A DNA stretch of 62,445 nt from Candidatus Rokubacteria bacterium RIFCSPLOWO2_02_FULL_73_56 (GCA_001788495.1 MGCF01000064.1:1-62445), one strand, 5' to 3'. Positions 1 to 9,037 are shown, counted from the first letter of the stretch. The notes: generated by a model not told the origin, from the letters alone. Numbers and translations are program-made.

Positions 1-1430
1 GTGATGTTCTTGCCGCCGGCCGTGATGATGATGTCCTTCTTGCGGTCCATGATCTTGAGGTAGCCGTTCTCCCACGCGCCCACGTCGCCCGTGTGGAGCC
101 AGCCCTCGGCGTCGATGGTCTGGGTCGTCAGCTCGGGGTCCTTGAAGTAGCCCTTGAAGACGTGGGGCCCACGCGTGAGGATCTCGCCGTCGTCCTCGAG
201 CGCGACCTCGATGCCCGGGATCGCCTGGCCGACCGTGCCGACCCGCGGGCTCTCCACGCGGTTGACCGAGATCACGCCCGTGGACTCCGTCTGGCCGTAC
301 CCCTCGATCAGCGGGATCCCCAGGGCGTGATAGTACTCGAAGAGCTCGGGCGAGGCGGGGGCGGCCCCGCAGACGGCGATCCGCGTGCGGTCGAAGCCCA
401 GCCGGCGCTTGAGCGGCGCCAGGATGAGCCAGTGCGCGAGCCGGTACGCGAGGGCCAGGCCGCGGGGGATCGGCCGGCCCGCGAGCTTGGCGCGGGCGTG
501 GCGCCGCCCGACGGCGACGGCCGCGCGGTACGCGCCTCGCTTGAGCCACGTCGAGTCCGCCATGCGAAGCTCGACCGTCGAGGCGAGCTTCTCCCAGATC
601 CGCGGCACGCTGGCGAAGTACGTCGGCGAGACCTCGCGCAGGTTCTGGAACAGGGTGTCGAGGCTCTCGACGAAGTTCACGATGTAGCCCGTCCGCAGCG
701 GGCCGAAGACGGAGATCAGGTTCTCGTAGATGTGGGCGAAGGGCAGGTACGACACGACCTCGTCGTCCGCCGTGACGGGGTTGACCCCGAGGAACGCCTC
801 GGTCACCCAGAGGATCGAGCCGTGGGACAGCATCGCGCCCTTCGGCGGCCCGGTGGTGCCGGAGGTGTAGATGATCATCGCGGTGTCCTCGCGGCTGATG
901 GCCGCCAGGCGCTCGTCCACGGCCGCGGGGTGGGACTCGGCGAAGGTCGTCCCCTGCTTGAGGAAATCCTCGAAGAAGCTCACGCGCTCGTCGGTGAAGC
1001 CCCAGAGTCCCTTGGCGTCCCACACCACGATCCGCTCCACCTTCGTGCCGTCCACGATCGCGAGGATCTTGTCGAGCTGCTCCTCGTTCTCGACGAAGAT
1101 GAGCCGCGCTTCGGAGTGGTTCAGGAGGTAGGTGATCTGCTCGGGCGCGGACGTCGGGTAGATGCCGACGGTCACGCCGCCGGCCGTCTGGATCCCGAGG
1201 TGGCAGTAGAGCCACTCCGGGCGGTTCTCGGCGAGGACCGCGACGTTCTCCTGGCGCCGGAGGCCGAACGCGAGGAGCGCGGTGGCGACCCGGCGCACCT
1301 CCTCGCCGTACTGGCGCCACGTGACGCGGTGCCAGATACCGTACTCCTTGAAGCGGATCGCGAGACGATCGCCCTGCCGCTCGACCTGCCCGGCGAACAG
1401 CGCCGGGACGCTCCGCGCCGCGTCCGTCAT
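1..1430 (-). CDS. Long-chain acyl-CoA synthetase (AMP-forming), 3' end cut by window edge
   Basis: This enzyme activates a carboxylic acid to its acyl-CoA through an acyl-adenylate. About 476 N-terminal residues are visible. They include the AMP-binding P-loop YTSGTTGPPKG near residue 184, the adenylate motif GYGQTEST near 375, and the hinge motif DRKKDIIITAGGKN at the window edge, so only the C-terminal lid is missing. The ATG at 1430 shares one base with the stop of the upstream livF (TGATG). An in-frame ATG at 1436 is an alternative. The gene is the last visible member of a minus-strand Liv-type operon. Acyl-CoA ligases often sit inside such operons, which suggests that the transported substrate is an organic or aromatic acid rather than a branched-chain amino acid. 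The LivH/LivM permeases are not in the window and may lie just beyond the left edge. Substrate unknown. Confidence 0.93.
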   Translation of the reverse strand, partial: MTDAARSVPALFAGQVERQGDRLAIRFKEYGIWHRVTWRQYGEEVRRVATALLAFGLRRQENVAVLAENRPEWLYCHLGIQTAGGVTVGIYPTSAPEQITYLLNHSEARLIFVENEEQLDKILAIVDGTKVERIVVWDAKGLWGFTDERVSFFEDFLKQGTTFAESHPAAVDERLAAISREDTAMIIYTSGTTGPPKGAMLSHGSILWVTEAFLGVNPVTADDEVVSYLPFAHIYENLISVFGPLRTGYIVNFVESLDTLFQNLREVSPTYFASVPRIWEKLASTVELRMADSTWLKRGAYRAAVAVGRRHARAKLAGRPIPRGLALAYRLAHWLILAPLKRRLGFDRTRIAVCGAAPASPELFEYYHALGIPLIEGYGQTESTGVISVNRVESPRVGTVGQAIPGIEVALEDDGEILTRGPHVFKGYFKDPELTTQTIDAEGWLHTGDVGAWENGYLKIMDRKKDIIITAGGKNI

Positions 1431-2206
1431 CACCATCGCCTCCTCTTCCGGTAGAGCCGCCAGCCTTTCACGGCCGCCTCCGCCGTGCCGACGCCGAGGT
1501 AGACCTCGCGCACGTCCTCGTTCTCCGTCAGATCCTTCGACGCGCCCTCGAGCACGATCCGCCCGGCCTCGAGGATCGCGCCCCGCCGCGCCACGCCGAG
1601 CGCCAGCCGCGCGTTCTGCTCGACGAGCAGGATCGTGGTGCCCCTCCGGCTGATCGCGGTCAGCGCCTCGTACACGCTCTTGGCGACCCGGGGGGCGAGG
1701 CCCAGCGACGGCTCGTCGAGCATCAGGAGCCGCGGCCGCCTGAGCATCGCGCGTCCAAGCGCCAGCATCTGCTGCTCGCCGCCGGACAGCGTCTCGGCCT
1801 CCTGGCGGGCGCGCTCCTTGAGGATCGGGAACATCCCGTGGACGAAGTCGACGTCCTTGTCGACGCCGTCGTCGTGCCGCCCCCAGAGGCCCAGCTCGAG
1901 GTTCTCCGCGACGGTCAGCTCCCGGAAGAGGCCCCGATCCTCGGGCACGTAGACGATGCCGAGGCGGGCGACCGCCTCCGGCTGCCAGCCGTCGATCCGG
2001 CGGCCTGCGAAGAGGATCTCGCCCTTCTTGGGTTGGTCCTTGAGCAGCCCGGCGATCGTGCGGAGCAGCGTCGTCTTCCCGGCTCCGTTCGGCCCGAGGA
2101 CCGTGAAGATCTCCCCCTCCTCGATCTCGAGCGACACGCCGAAGAGCGCGTAGATCCGGTCGAAGTAGAGCGTCTCGATGCTGGAGACCTTCAGCAGCGC
2201 CGTCAT
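1430..2206 (-). CDS. livF: Branched-chain-type ABC transporter ATP-binding protein LivF
   Basis: Cytoplasmic ATPase of a HAAT-family importer, 258 aa. Walker A GPNGAGKT lies at residues 38-45, the signature LSGGEQQ near 140, and Walker B LLMLDEP near 160, followed by the switch region LLVEQN. The length is slightly above the usual 235 aa because of a basic C-terminal tail ending KRRRW. The start abuts the stop of livG and the stop overlaps the start of the acyl-CoA ligase, so the three are probably translationally coupled. The ligand is probably not leucine, given the ligase partner; that is inference. Confidence 0.93.
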   Translation of the reverse strand: MTALLKVSSIETLYFDRIYALFGVSLEIEEGEIFTVLGPNGAGKTTLLRTIAGLLKDQPKKGEILFAGRRIDGWQPEAVARLGIVYVPEDRGLFRELTVAENLELGLWGRHDDGVDKDVDFVHGMFPILKERARQEAETLSGGEQQMLALGRAMLRRPRLLMLDEPSLGLAPRVAKSVYEALTAISRRGTTILLVEQNARLALGVARRGAILEAGRIVLEGASKDLTENEDVREVYLGVGTAEAAVKGWRLYRKRRRW

Positions 2207-2959
2207 CTATTCCCCAAGATACGCCTTGATGACTTCGGGGTGGCGCTGAACCTCGGCCGGCGTTCCCTCGGCGATCTTCACGCCATGATCGAGCGCCACC
2301 ATGCGGCTCGCCAGGCGCGAGGCCACGCGCAGGTCGTGCTCGACGAGGAGCACCGTGATGCCGAAGCGGCCCTGGATCTCGTGGATCCAGTACGCGGACT
2401 CGTCCTTCTCCTCCTGCGTGAGACCCGAGACCGGCTCGTCGAGGAGGAGGAGCCGGGGCTCCGTCGCGAGCGCCCGCCCCAGCTCGACGCGCTTCTGGAC
2501 GCCGTACGGGCAGTCCGCGACCCGGCTCTTGCGGACGGGCTCCAGGTTGAGGAACTCGATGATCTCCTCGCAGCGTCGCCGGTGGCGAATCTCCTCGCCG
2601 CGCGCTCGCAGGACGGCGGCGAGGAGGTTCTTCTGGAAGTGGAGGTGCCGCCCGACCATGAGGTTGTCGAGCACGGACATGTTGTGGAAGAGACGCAGGT
2701 TCTGGAACGTCCGCGCGATCCCCAGACGCGTGATCGCGTCGGGCGTGCGCCCGAGCACCGACTCGCTCCGGAAGGCGACGCCGCCCGCCGTCGGACGGTA
2801 GATCCCGGTGACGCAGTTGAAGAGCGAGGTCTTGCCGGAGCCGTTCGGACCGATGACGGCCAGCGTCTCGCCCTCGGCGACGGAGACCGAGACGTCCTGC
2901 AGCGCCGTGATCCCGCCGAAGTTGAGCGAGAGGTTCGTGACCTCGAGCAGGTCTCCCAT
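2207..2959 (-). CDS. livG: Branched-chain-type ABC transporter ATP-binding protein LivG
   Basis: Second ATPase of the Liv-type importer, 250 aa from the ATG at 2959 (the reading frame stays open to a GTG at 2974). Walker A GPNGSGKT is near residue 37. The signature loop reads CPYGVQKR in place of LSGGQ; a YG-containing form is common in LivG proteins, but the leading Cys is less usual. Walker B is LLLLDEP. LivG proteins have a longer helical region than LivF, which is present here between about residues 110 and 150. The gene lies between the binding-protein gene and livF on the same strand. Confidence 0.93.
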   Translation of the reverse strand: MGDLLEVTNLSLNFGGITALQDVSVSVAEGETLAVIGPNGSGKTSLFNCVTGIYRPTAGGVAFRSESVLGRTPDAITRLGIARTFQNLRLFHNMSVLDNLMVGRHLHFQKNLLAAVLRARGEEIRHRRRCEEIIEFLNLEPVRKSRVADCPYGVQKRVELGRALATEPRLLLLDEPVSGLTQEEKDESAYWIHEIQGRFGITVLLVEHDLRVASRLASRMVALDHGVKIAEGTPAEVQRHPEVIKAYLGE

Positions 2960-3035
2960 TCCCGGTCGGCACACGGCGGGGGAAGAGCCCGTCCCGGGCC
3001 CTTCCCCCGTCCCCCCTCCGCTCAGAGCCCCCGCC

Positions 3036-4217
3036 CTAGAAGTGCGAGGGGAAGGGCTGATAGCCGGTCAGCGGGGTGAACGTCGCGCCCGCGGCCTTCC
3101 CCGCCCGCATCATGCGGATGGGGTTGAGCCCGTGGCGTCGGTTCGGCCCCCAGGTGATCTTCCCCGTGAGGCCCTCGGGCGACCAGTCCTTGATCGTCTC
3201 CATCGCCTCGACGAAGCTGTCCCGCGTCAGGTTCTTCCCCGCCCGCGTGAGCCCCTCGACGGTCGCGACCATGCCGGCGACGCCGGCCAGCGCGAAGCTC
3301 TCGCGCCCCTTGAGCTTCGGCTCCTGCTTCACGATGATGTCGATGACGCGGTCGGCCTCGGGCTCGCCCGGCACGGCGCCGGTGACGTTGTAGTAGGCGC
3401 CTTCCCACAGCTCCCCGAGCAGGCGGAACATCACGTGGCGGTCGCCCAGCGGGAACGACGCGAAGATCTTGGGCCGGTAGCCGGCCTTGGCCATCTCCTT
3501 GATCACGCCGGCGCCGTGGGTCGCCGTCGAGTAGATGACGATCGCGTCCGCGCCCGACTCCTTGAGCTTGAGCGCGTGGGTCCCGAGCTCGCGGTCGGCC
3601 ACCTCGTAGGCGACCTCCGCCGCGAGCGTCACGCCGAACTTGGCCGCGCCCCGCCGCGCGCCCTCGAGGCCGCCCTTGCCGTAGTCGTCGTTCTGGAAGA
3701 ACACGGCGACCTTCTTGGCCTTCTCGAGCTTCTGCGCCTGCCCGACCAGGAACTCGGCCTCGTCCCCGTAGTCCGGGTACACCATGAACACGCCCCGCAC
3801 CTTTTCCCGGGGCTGCTTGGCGAAGATCTGCGGGTTCCCGTACGGCCAGATGACCGGGAGCTTCGCGTCGGCGATGTTGTCCTTGTTCGCGTTGAGCACC
3901 GCGCTGCCGAGCAGCCCGACCAGCGCGAAGACCTGGCCCTTCAGCTCGTTCACGTTCGCGACCGCGCGCCCGGGGTTGTACCCGTCGTCCCGCATCATGA
4001 CCCTGAGCTTCCGCCCGTGCACCCCGCCCTGGGCGTTGACGTATTTCGCCCACGCCTCCGCCCCGAGGGCGGTCGTCCCCCAGGCCGCGGCCGGGCCGGA
4101 GAGCGGCGTCGTGATGCCGATGACGATCTCGGAGTCCGTCACGCCGGGTGTCTGGGCCGCGGCGGGAACGGCTGCGAGTAGCAGCGCGACCATCAGTCCT
4201 GCGATCCGCATCCTCAT
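3036..4217 (-). CDS. Periplasmic ligand-binding protein of Liv-type ABC transporter
   Basis: Type-1 periplasmic binding protein (Peripla_BP_6/LivJ-like), 393 aa. A clear Sec signal peptide (MRMRIAG then a hydrophobic stretch, cleavage near AAAQ/T at about residue 22) precedes the family start pattern EIVIGITTPLSGPAAAWG. It delivers the ligand to the membrane permeases, which are not seen here. It is the first gene of the minus-strand operon and is preceded by a good -10 hexamer. About 75 bases separate it from livG. The nature of the ligand cannot be read from the sequence; the downstream acyl-CoA ligase favours an aromatic or aliphatic acid. Confidence 0.92.
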   Translation of the reverse strand: MRMRIAGLMVALLLAAVPAAAQTPGVTDSEIVIGITTPLSGPAAAWGTTALGAEAWAKYVNAQGGVHGRKLRVMMRDDGYNPGRAVANVNELKGQVFALVGLLGSAVLNANKDNIADAKLPVIWPYGNPQIFAKQPREKVRGVFMVYPDYGDEAEFLVGQAQKLEKAKKVAVFFQNDDYGKGGLEGARRGAAKFGVTLAAEVAYEVADRELGTHALKLKESGADAIVIYSTATHGAGVIKEMAKAGYRPKIFASFPLGDRHVMFRLLGELWEGAYYNVTGAVPGEPEADRVIDIIVKQEPKLKGRESFALAGVAGMVATVEGLTRAGKNLTRDSFVEAMETIKDWSPEGLTGKITWGPNRRHGLNPIRMMRAGKAAGATFTPLTGYQPFPSHF

Positions 4218-4279
4218 GGATGTGTCCTCCCTACCCAGTGCGAACGTCTCAGCACCAGCACCTCGCTCCAGCGCGCCGA

Positions 4280-4285
4280 ATTATA
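4280..4285 (-). promoter_or_regulatory. -10 hexamer TATAAT upstream of the Liv-type operon
   Basis: The minus strand reads TATAAT at 4285-4280, an exact match to the sigma70 -10 box in an otherwise very GC-rich stretch. It would start transcription about 56 bases before the ATG at 4217, and a GGGAGGAC ribosome site precedes that ATG. No convincing -35 box is visible 17 bases further up, so the call rests on the -10 box and its position. Confidence 0.5.
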
Positions 4286-4385
4286 CGCGACCGCCCCCGC
4301 CCCCGCACCCGTCCCGCGCGGGCCGGCTCAGAAGGCGTGAAGGACTCGGGCACACGTCGGGCGCGGCGGTCGCTCCGACGGCCTC

Positions 4386-5555
4386 CTAGCCGCGCCGGGC
4401 TCGCCGGGATAACAGCGCCGCCGGCACGACGGTTCCGTCGCCGAAGCGCGCGGCCAGCCGGTCGAGCGCGGCCGCCAGCCGCTCGCGGCGCGCCACGTCC
4501 GCGTCGAAGAGCCCGAGCTGGCTCCGGCCGGGCGGGCCGAGGTGCGAGGCCGCGAGCCCGATCAGGCGCACCGGCCGGCTCACGCCGAGGCGCTCGAGCA
4601 GCGCGAGCGCGCGCCGGTAGAGCTCCAGGCCGTCCTGCGTCGGCTCGCCGGTCACGCTGCGCGTGAGGGTCTCGAAGTCGCCGTAGCGGAGCTTGAGCGT
4701 CACCCGGGCGGCCGCGAAGCCGCCGTCGCGGAGCTCGGCGGCCACGCGCTCGGCCTGGCCGCGCAGCGTCGCCCGCAGGCGCTCGGGGTCCCGGCAGTCG
4801 GTGCCGTACGTCTCCTCGGCGCCCATGGACTTCGGGTCCTCGAAGGGCTCGACCGGGCGGTCGTCGCGCCCGACGGCGAGCGCGTACAGGTCCTCGCCGT
4901 GGCGGCCGAAGCGCCGCACGAGCACCGCCCGCGGCATGCGCTGGAGCTGACCGACGGTCGTGACGCCGAGCTCGCGAAGCTCGCGCCCCATGACGCGCCC
5001 GACGCCCCAGAGCCGCTCGACGGGCAGCGGGGCCAGGAACGCCGCCTCCCCGCCCGGGGGCACGACCACCAGCCCGTCCGGCTTCTCCAGGTCGGAGGCG
5101 ACCTTCGCGAGGAACTTGTTCGGCGCGAGCCCGGCGGACGCCGTTAGCTCGGTGTCGCGCCGGATCCGCTGCTTGATCAGACGGACGGCGTCGAGCGGGC
5201 TCCCGAAGAGCGGCTCCGTCCCGGTGAGATCGATGAACGCCTCGTCCACCGACACGGGCTCGACGAGGGGCGAGAAGTCGGCGAGGATCGCCATGATCTC
5301 GAGCGACACCGCGCGGTACTTCGCCATGTCCACCGGCAGGAACGCGGCCTGCGGGCACAGGCGCGCGGCCCGCCCGATCGGCATGGCCGAGCGCACGCCA
5401 TACGCGCGGGCCTCGTAGGAGGCGGCGGAGACGACGCCGCGGCCCCGGGGGTCGGCGCCGACGATCACGGGCCGGCCGGCGAGCGCGGGGCGGTCGCGCT
5501 GCTCGATGGACGCGTAGAACGCGTCCATGTCCACGTGCGCGATCGCTCGCGTCAC
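4386..5555 (-). CDS. dinB: DNA polymerase IV (Y-family translesion polymerase)
   Basis: Low-fidelity polymerase that bypasses lesions, 389 aa. Catalytic residues are visible as HVDMDAF (Asp9) and SVDEAF (Asp104, Glu105). The YEARAYGVRS segment, which forms part of the nucleotide pocket, is present at about 47-56. A clamp-binding motif QLGLF lies near residue 350, so the protein probably docks on the beta clamp. The start codon is GTG at 5555, and it lies inside the left arm of a long inverted repeat, which could affect translation. It is transcribed in the same direction as the HD-domain gene upstream, with about 190 bases between them. No LexA box was recognised. Confidence 0.95.
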   Translation of the reverse strand: MTRAIAHVDMDAFYASIEQRDRPALAGRPVIVGADPRGRGVVSAASYEARAYGVRSAMPIGRAARLCPQAAFLPVDMAKYRAVSLEIMAILADFSPLVEPVSVDEAFIDLTGTEPLFGSPLDAVRLIKQRIRRDTELTASAGLAPNKFLAKVASDLEKPDGLVVVPPGGEAAFLAPLPVERLWGVGRVMGRELRELGVTTVGQLQRMPRAVLVRRFGRHGEDLYALAVGRDDRPVEPFEDPKSMGAEETYGTDCRDPERLRATLRGQAERVAAELRDGGFAAARVTLKLRYGDFETLTRSVTGEPTQDGLELYRRALALLERLGVSRPVRLIGLAASHLGPPGRSQLGLFDADVARRERLAAALDRLAARFGDGTVVPAALLSRRARRG

Positions 5556-5694
5556 GGTGTCCGTCCCGGCCCGGAGGTACCCTCCTCGACCACGCTAGCC
5601 ACCACCCTGGACGACGATCGCCCCTGCAAGCGCACGGGTCAACCCTGAAAACACGGGTCGCGGAGGGTACCTCCGGGCCGGGACGCCCACCGTG
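5553..5694. repeat. Long imperfect inverted repeat overlapping the dinB start codon
   Basis: The left arm 5553-5591 and right arm 5656-5694 are inverted copies of about 39 bases with three mismatches. The core, 5563-5585 against 5662-5684, is a perfect 23-base match containing GGAGGTACC. The spacer is 64 bases. There is no T-run, so it is not a simple terminator. The transcript would fold into a long hairpin that covers the dinB GTG start. It could be a small mobile-element remnant, a repeat of the REP or MITE kind, or a translational control element. Confidence 0.75.
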
Positions 5695-5746
5695 GTGGGA
5701 GCATCCGCCCCTGGCCTCGCGGCCAGGCGCCGATGCCAGCAAGGCC

Positions 5747-6310
5747 TCAGGCGCGGGAGAGGCCGAGGGCCGGGGCGACGTCGGTGAGGGCGGCGACGAC
5801 GAAGGCGATGTGCTCGTCGAGCGCGACGCCGAGCTCGTCGGCGCCCCGGTAGACGTCGTCACGGTTGACCGTCCGGGCGAAGGCCTTGTCCCTGAGCTTC
5901 TTCCTGACGGACGCGGGCTCGAGCCCGGCGATCACGCGCCCGGGCCGGACCAGCGCCACGGCGTGGACGAAGCCCGACAGCTCGTCGCACGCGTACAGCG
6001 CGCGGTCCAGGAGCGACGCGCGCGGCATGCCCGAGTAGTCGGCGTGCGCCAGGATCGCGTACACGATGCGCGCGGGCACGCCCCGGGCCAGCAGGACCTC
6101 GGCGCCCTTGACCGGGTGGTGCGGGGCGCGCGGATGCACCTCGTAGTCGAAGTCGTGGAGCATGCCCGCGACGCCCCACACCTCGGGGTCCTCGCCGTAC
6201 CGGCCGGCGTACGCGCGCATCGAGGCCTCGACCGCGCGGGCGTGCTTGCGGAGGCTGTCGCTCCGGGTGAACTCGGTGAGGATGGACCAGGCGGCGTCGC
6301 GGCGGATCAC
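5747..6310 (-). CDS. HD-domain phosphohydrolase-like protein
   Basis: 187 aa from a GTG at 6310 that overlaps the stop of the small HTH gene in a GTGA arrangement. A GTG at 6337 would add nine residues. The metal ligands of an HD domain are visible: His23 (KHARAVE), then His52-Asp53 (GMLHDFDYE), followed by PHHPVKGAEVL and AHADYSG. The HD superfamily includes nucleotide and cyclic-nucleotide phosphohydrolases. Nothing here fixes the substrate. It is the last gene of a short operon with cysE and the HTH protein. No signal peptide; cytoplasmic. Confidence 0.85.
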   Translation of the reverse strand: MIRRDAAWSILTEFTRSDSLRKHARAVEASMRAYAGRYGEDPEVWGVAGMLHDFDYEVHPRAPHHPVKGAEVLLARGVPARIVYAILAHADYSGMPRASLLDRALYACDELSGFVHAVALVRPGRVIAGLEPASVRKKLRDKAFARTVNRDDVYRGADELGVALDEHIAFVVAALTDVAPALGLSRA

Positions 6311-6486
6311 GGCCGGCGCGCTTGCTGGCTGCGCCACTTGTCGATCGACTTCCTGGAGAAGACCCAGGCGCCGTTGAGCTGGAGCGAGGGGATGCGCCGC
6401 TCGGTCGCGAGCTGCGCGAGGGTGCGCTCGTCCATCGCCAGGTACGTCGAGGCTTCCTTGATGCTCAGCACGTCCTTCGGGGTCAC
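6307..6486 (-). CDS. Small helix-turn-helix (excisionase/MerR-like) DNA-binding protein
   Basis: 59 aa read from the GTG at 6486, which overlaps the cysE stop (GTGA). The protein begins [20 protein letters not shown] and contains the pattern [29 protein letters not shown]. This is the winged-helix fold of the excisionase-type HTH_17 family: a sequence rule (KEAxxYL), then a recognition helix, then a wing with a conserved W/F. Its stop overlaps the start of the HD-domain gene. Its target is unknown; it is likely a regulator encoded with its operon rather than a phage excisionase, since no integrase is near. Confidence 0.8.
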   Translation of the reverse strand: MTPKDVLSIKEASTYLAMDERTLAQLATERRIPSLQLNGAWVFSRKSIDKWRSQQARRP

Positions 6487-7142
6487 GAACGTTCCTCCTC
6501 CGTGCGTTTGCGCAGCGTCTCCACGTCCCCCTCGAGCGCGCGGATCCGGTCCATGAGCTGCTCGAGCGCCCGGCTCACCGGGTCCGGCAGGTCGGTCTGG
6601 TCGAAGTCGAGCCCCCCGACCCGCTGCCCGTCCTTGTATGTTATCCGGCCCGGCACGCCCACGACAACGCAGTTCGGGGGCACGTCGCGGACGACCACCG
6701 ATCCGGCGCCGATGCGCGCGTTGTCGCCGATCGTGATGGCGCCGATGACCGCGGCGCCCGCGCCGACGACGACGTTGTTGCCGAGCGTGGGGTGGCGCTT
6801 CTCGCGCTTGAGGCTGGTGCCGCCGAGCGTCACCCCCTGGAGCAGCGTCACGTTCCCGCCGATCTCGGCGGTCTCGCCGATGACGACGCCCATGCCGTGG
6901 TCGATGAAGAGGCCGGGCCCCAGCCGCGCCGCCGGATGGATCTCGATCCCCGTGAGGAAGCGGCCCGCGTGCGAGACGAAGCGCGCGAGCGTCCCCCAGC
7001 CGCGCCGCCAGAGCCCGTGGGCGAGCCGGTGGAAGGCGAGGGCGTGGACGCCGGGATAGCAGGCCATCACCTCGAGCGCCGAGCGCGCGGCCGGATCGCG
7101 CTCGAGCGCGGCGCGCACGTCGCGCCGGAAGGCGTCGAACAC
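6483..7142 (-). CDS. cysE: Serine O-acetyltransferase
   Basis: It makes O-acetylserine from serine and acetyl-CoA, the first step of cysteine synthesis, 219 aa. The left-handed beta-helix hexapeptide repeats are clear from about residue 65 ([18 protein letters not shown], then [13 protein letters not shown]). The catalytic DHG motif and the VVVGVPGRI end of the helix are present. The protein is shorter at the N-terminus than enteric CysE (about 270 aa), as in many bacteria. A charged C-terminal helix follows. The gene is downstream of an IscU-like gene and a cysteine desulfurase, so the operon links cysteine supply to sulfur mobilisation. Confidence 0.94.
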   Translation of the reverse strand: MFDAFRRDVRAALERDPAARSALEVMACYPGVHALAFHRLAHGLWRRGWGTLARFVSHAGRFLTGIEIHPAARLGPGLFIDHGMGVVIGETAEIGGNVTLLQGVTLGGTSLKREKRHPTLGNNVVVGAGAAVIGAITIGDNARIGAGSVVVRDVPPNCVVVGVPGRITYKDGQRVGGLDFDQTDLPDPVSRALEQLMDRIRALEGDVETLRKRTEEERS

Positions 7143-7144
7143 GC

Positions 7145-7516
7145 TCAGCCCCGCGCGCCGCGGGCGTCCAGGGCCGCCGCGCGCAGCGCCGCCGCGGCGA
7201 CGTCCGCCGCGTGCTTGCGGTCGTCCGGGAGGCCGTCGAGCGCCGCCTCGATCTCGCCCGCCTTCACCTGCAGCAGGTCCTCCACCGTCCGTCCGCGCGC
7301 GAGCTCGCTCGCCACGCTCGCGGCGGCGATGGTCGGCCCGCAGCCGTACGTCTGGAACCTCACCTCGACGGCCCGGCCCTCCCGCACGCGCAGGAAGAAG
7401 CGCGCGAGGTCGCCGCAGCCCGCGTACTCGTCCTCGCCCACGCCGTCGGGCGTCTGCATCATCCCGGCGTTGCGCGGGTGCAGGAAGTGGTCGACCAGCG
7501 TGGCGCTGTACCTCAC
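7145..7516 (-). CDS. IscU/NifU-N-like scaffold protein lacking the third cluster cysteine
   Basis: 123 aa of the IscU fold, starting [18 protein letters not shown]. Two of the three cluster cysteines are present: Cys34 in YAGCGD and Cys59 in YGCGPT. The third, normally in an HCS motif, is missing: His102 is followed by Ala103 (DRKHAADV). The LPPVK motif that HscA binds in true IscU reads LPDDR. It therefore differs from the complete IscU at 12974-13396 and may not hold a classic cluster or work with HscA. It overlaps the desulfurase gene by four bases (ATGA) and lies just before cysE. Confidence 0.85.
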   Translation of the reverse strand: MRYSATLVDHFLHPRNAGMMQTPDGVGEDEYAGCGDLARFFLRVREGRAVEVRFQTYGCGPTIAAASVASELARGRTVEDLLQVKAGEIEAALDGLPDDRKHAADVAAAALRAAALDARGARG

Positions 7517-8670
7517 GCGGCTCCCACCGGCAGCGCCTCGCGCAGCTTACGCGCCACCGTCGCCACGCTCGCGACGACGTAGTCCACGTCGGCGGCGGTG
7601 GTGGAGCGGCCGAGGGAGCACCGGACCGCGCCCATCGCCCAGTCGAGCGCGACGCCCATCGCGACCAGCACGTGCGAGGGCTCGACGTTGCCCGCCGTGC
7701 ACGCCGAGCCCGCCGAGACGCCGATCCCCTTGAGATCGAGGCCCAGCACGAGCGACTCCGACTCGATGTGCCGGAACAGGAGGCTCGCGGTGCCCGGCAG
7801 GCGCACGACCGGGTGGCCCGACAGGCGCACCTCGGGGACGCCCGCGCGGATCCCCTCCCACAGCCGCGTGCGGAGCGCGCCCAGGCGCTCGGCCTCCGCC
7901 GCCATCTCGCGCGCGCGGACCTCGACCGCCTTGCCGAGGCCGACGATGCCCGGGACGTTCTCGGTCCCCGCCCGCCGGCGCCGCTCGTGCTCGCCGCCGT
8001 GCTGGATCGAGACCATCCGGGTGCCCTTGCGGACGTACAGGCCCGCGATGCCCTTCGGGCCGTAGATCTTGTGCGCCGAGAACGACAGCGCGTCGATGCC
8101 GAGCGCGTGCACGTCGAACGGGACCTTGCCGAACGTCTGCACGGCGTCGACGTGGAGCGGGATGCCGCGCTCGCGGGTCGCGCGGCCGATCGCCTCGATG
8201 GGCTGGAGCGTGCCGACCTCGCTGTTGGCGTGCATGATGCTCACCGCGATCGTGTCGGGGCGGATCGCCCGCCGGACCTCGTCCGGGTCCACCATGCCGT
8301 GCCCGTCGACGCCGACGTACGTCACCTCGAAGCCCATCCCCTCGAGGGCCTGGCACGTGCGGAGCACCGCGTGGTGCTCGATCTTCGAGGTGATCAGGTG
8401 GCCGCGACCCCGCGCGAACGCGAGCCCCTTGATGCCGAAGTTGTCCGACTCCGTGCCGCCCGACGTGAAGACGACCTCGGTCGGGGCCACCCCGAGGAAC
8501 TGCGCCACGCGCTCACGCGCGAGGTCGACCCCCTCGCGCGCCGCGCGCCCGAAGGCGTGGATGCTGGACGGGTTGCCGTAGACCTCCGAGAAGTACGGCA
8601 GCATCTCGGCGAGGACCTCCGGGTGCACCGGGGTCGACGCGTTGTGATCGAGGTACACGCGGCGCGTCAT
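7513..8670 (-). CDS. Cysteine desulfurase (IscS/NifS class), second copy
   Basis: PLP enzyme that removes sulfur from cysteine as an enzyme-bound persulfide, 385 aa. The N-terminus [19 protein letters not shown] is typical. The PLP lysine is in [12 protein letters not shown] near residue 200, and the persulfide cysteine in [13 protein letters not shown] near 320. GGTESDN and DAVQTFGK are also present. A strong ribosome site (AAAGGAG) precedes the ATG. It begins a three-gene operon with the IscU-like gene and cysE, and is divergent from the DsrE-type trio. The main isc operon has its own iscS at 13409-14635, so this copy probably serves another acceptor. Confidence 0.95.
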   Translation of the reverse strand: MTRRVYLDHNASTPVHPEVLAEMLPYFSEVYGNPSSIHAFGRAAREGVDLARERVAQFLGVAPTEVVFTSGGTESDNFGIKGLAFARGRGHLITSKIEHHAVLRTCQALEGMGFEVTYVGVDGHGMVDPDEVRRAIRPDTIAVSIMHANSEVGTLQPIEAIGRATRERGIPLHVDAVQTFGKVPFDVHALGIDALSFSAHKIYGPKGIAGLYVRKGTRMVSIQHGGEHERRRRAGTENVPGIVGLGKAVEVRAREMAAEAERLGALRTRLWEGIRAGVPEVRLSGHPVVRLPGTASLLFRHIESESLVLGLDLKGIGVSAGSACTAGNVEPSHVLVAMGVALDWAMGAVRCSLGRSTTAADVDYVVASVATVARKLREALPVGAA

Positions 8671-8709
8671 GTTGCTCTCCTTTTTCTAGGATGCTAGGCT
8701 CGATCCGCG

Positions 8710-9033
8710 ATGGAGCTCGCCAGGAAGAAGCTCGGCGTGATGCTCTCCACCGGACTCGAGCATCCGAACCTCGAGACCGCGGTCGGGCTGTCGCAGGCGG
8801 CGCTCGCGCGCGGCGCGACCGTCTACCTCTACCTCATCGACGACGGCGTCCGGGCGCTCGCGGACCCGCGGATCCGGGCGCTCCCCGAGCGCGGCGCCAA
8901 GCTGTTCGTGTGCGCGTATGGCTGCCAGAAGCGCCGGATCCCGCTCGAGGACGCGGAGACGATCACCTATTGCGGCCTCGTGGTGCTGACCGACCTGATC
9001 AATGGCACCGACCGCTTCGTCGCGCTCAACTGA
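8710..9033 (+). CDS. DsrE/TusD-like sulfur-relay family protein
   Basis: 107 aa of the DsrE fold: KLGVMLSTGLEHPNLETAVGLSQAAL, then VYLYLIDDGV, then a Cys-containing loop VCAYGC (Cys68, Cys72) and ITYCGL (Cys87). DsrE-type proteins carry persulfide sulfur between partners. Only this member of the trio has cysteines, so it is the one that could carry sulfur. It starts a plus-strand operon of three genes, divergent from the cysteine desulfurase only 39 bases away. That position fits receipt of sulfur from the desulfurase. No dsrC or dsrAB is in the window. Confidence 0.8.
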   Translation: MELARKKLGVMLSTGLEHPNLETAVGLSQAALARGATVYLYLIDDGVRALADPRIRALPERGAKLFVCAYGCQKRRIPLEDAETITYCGLVVLTDLINGTDRFVALN

Positions 9034-9037
9034 GCCG

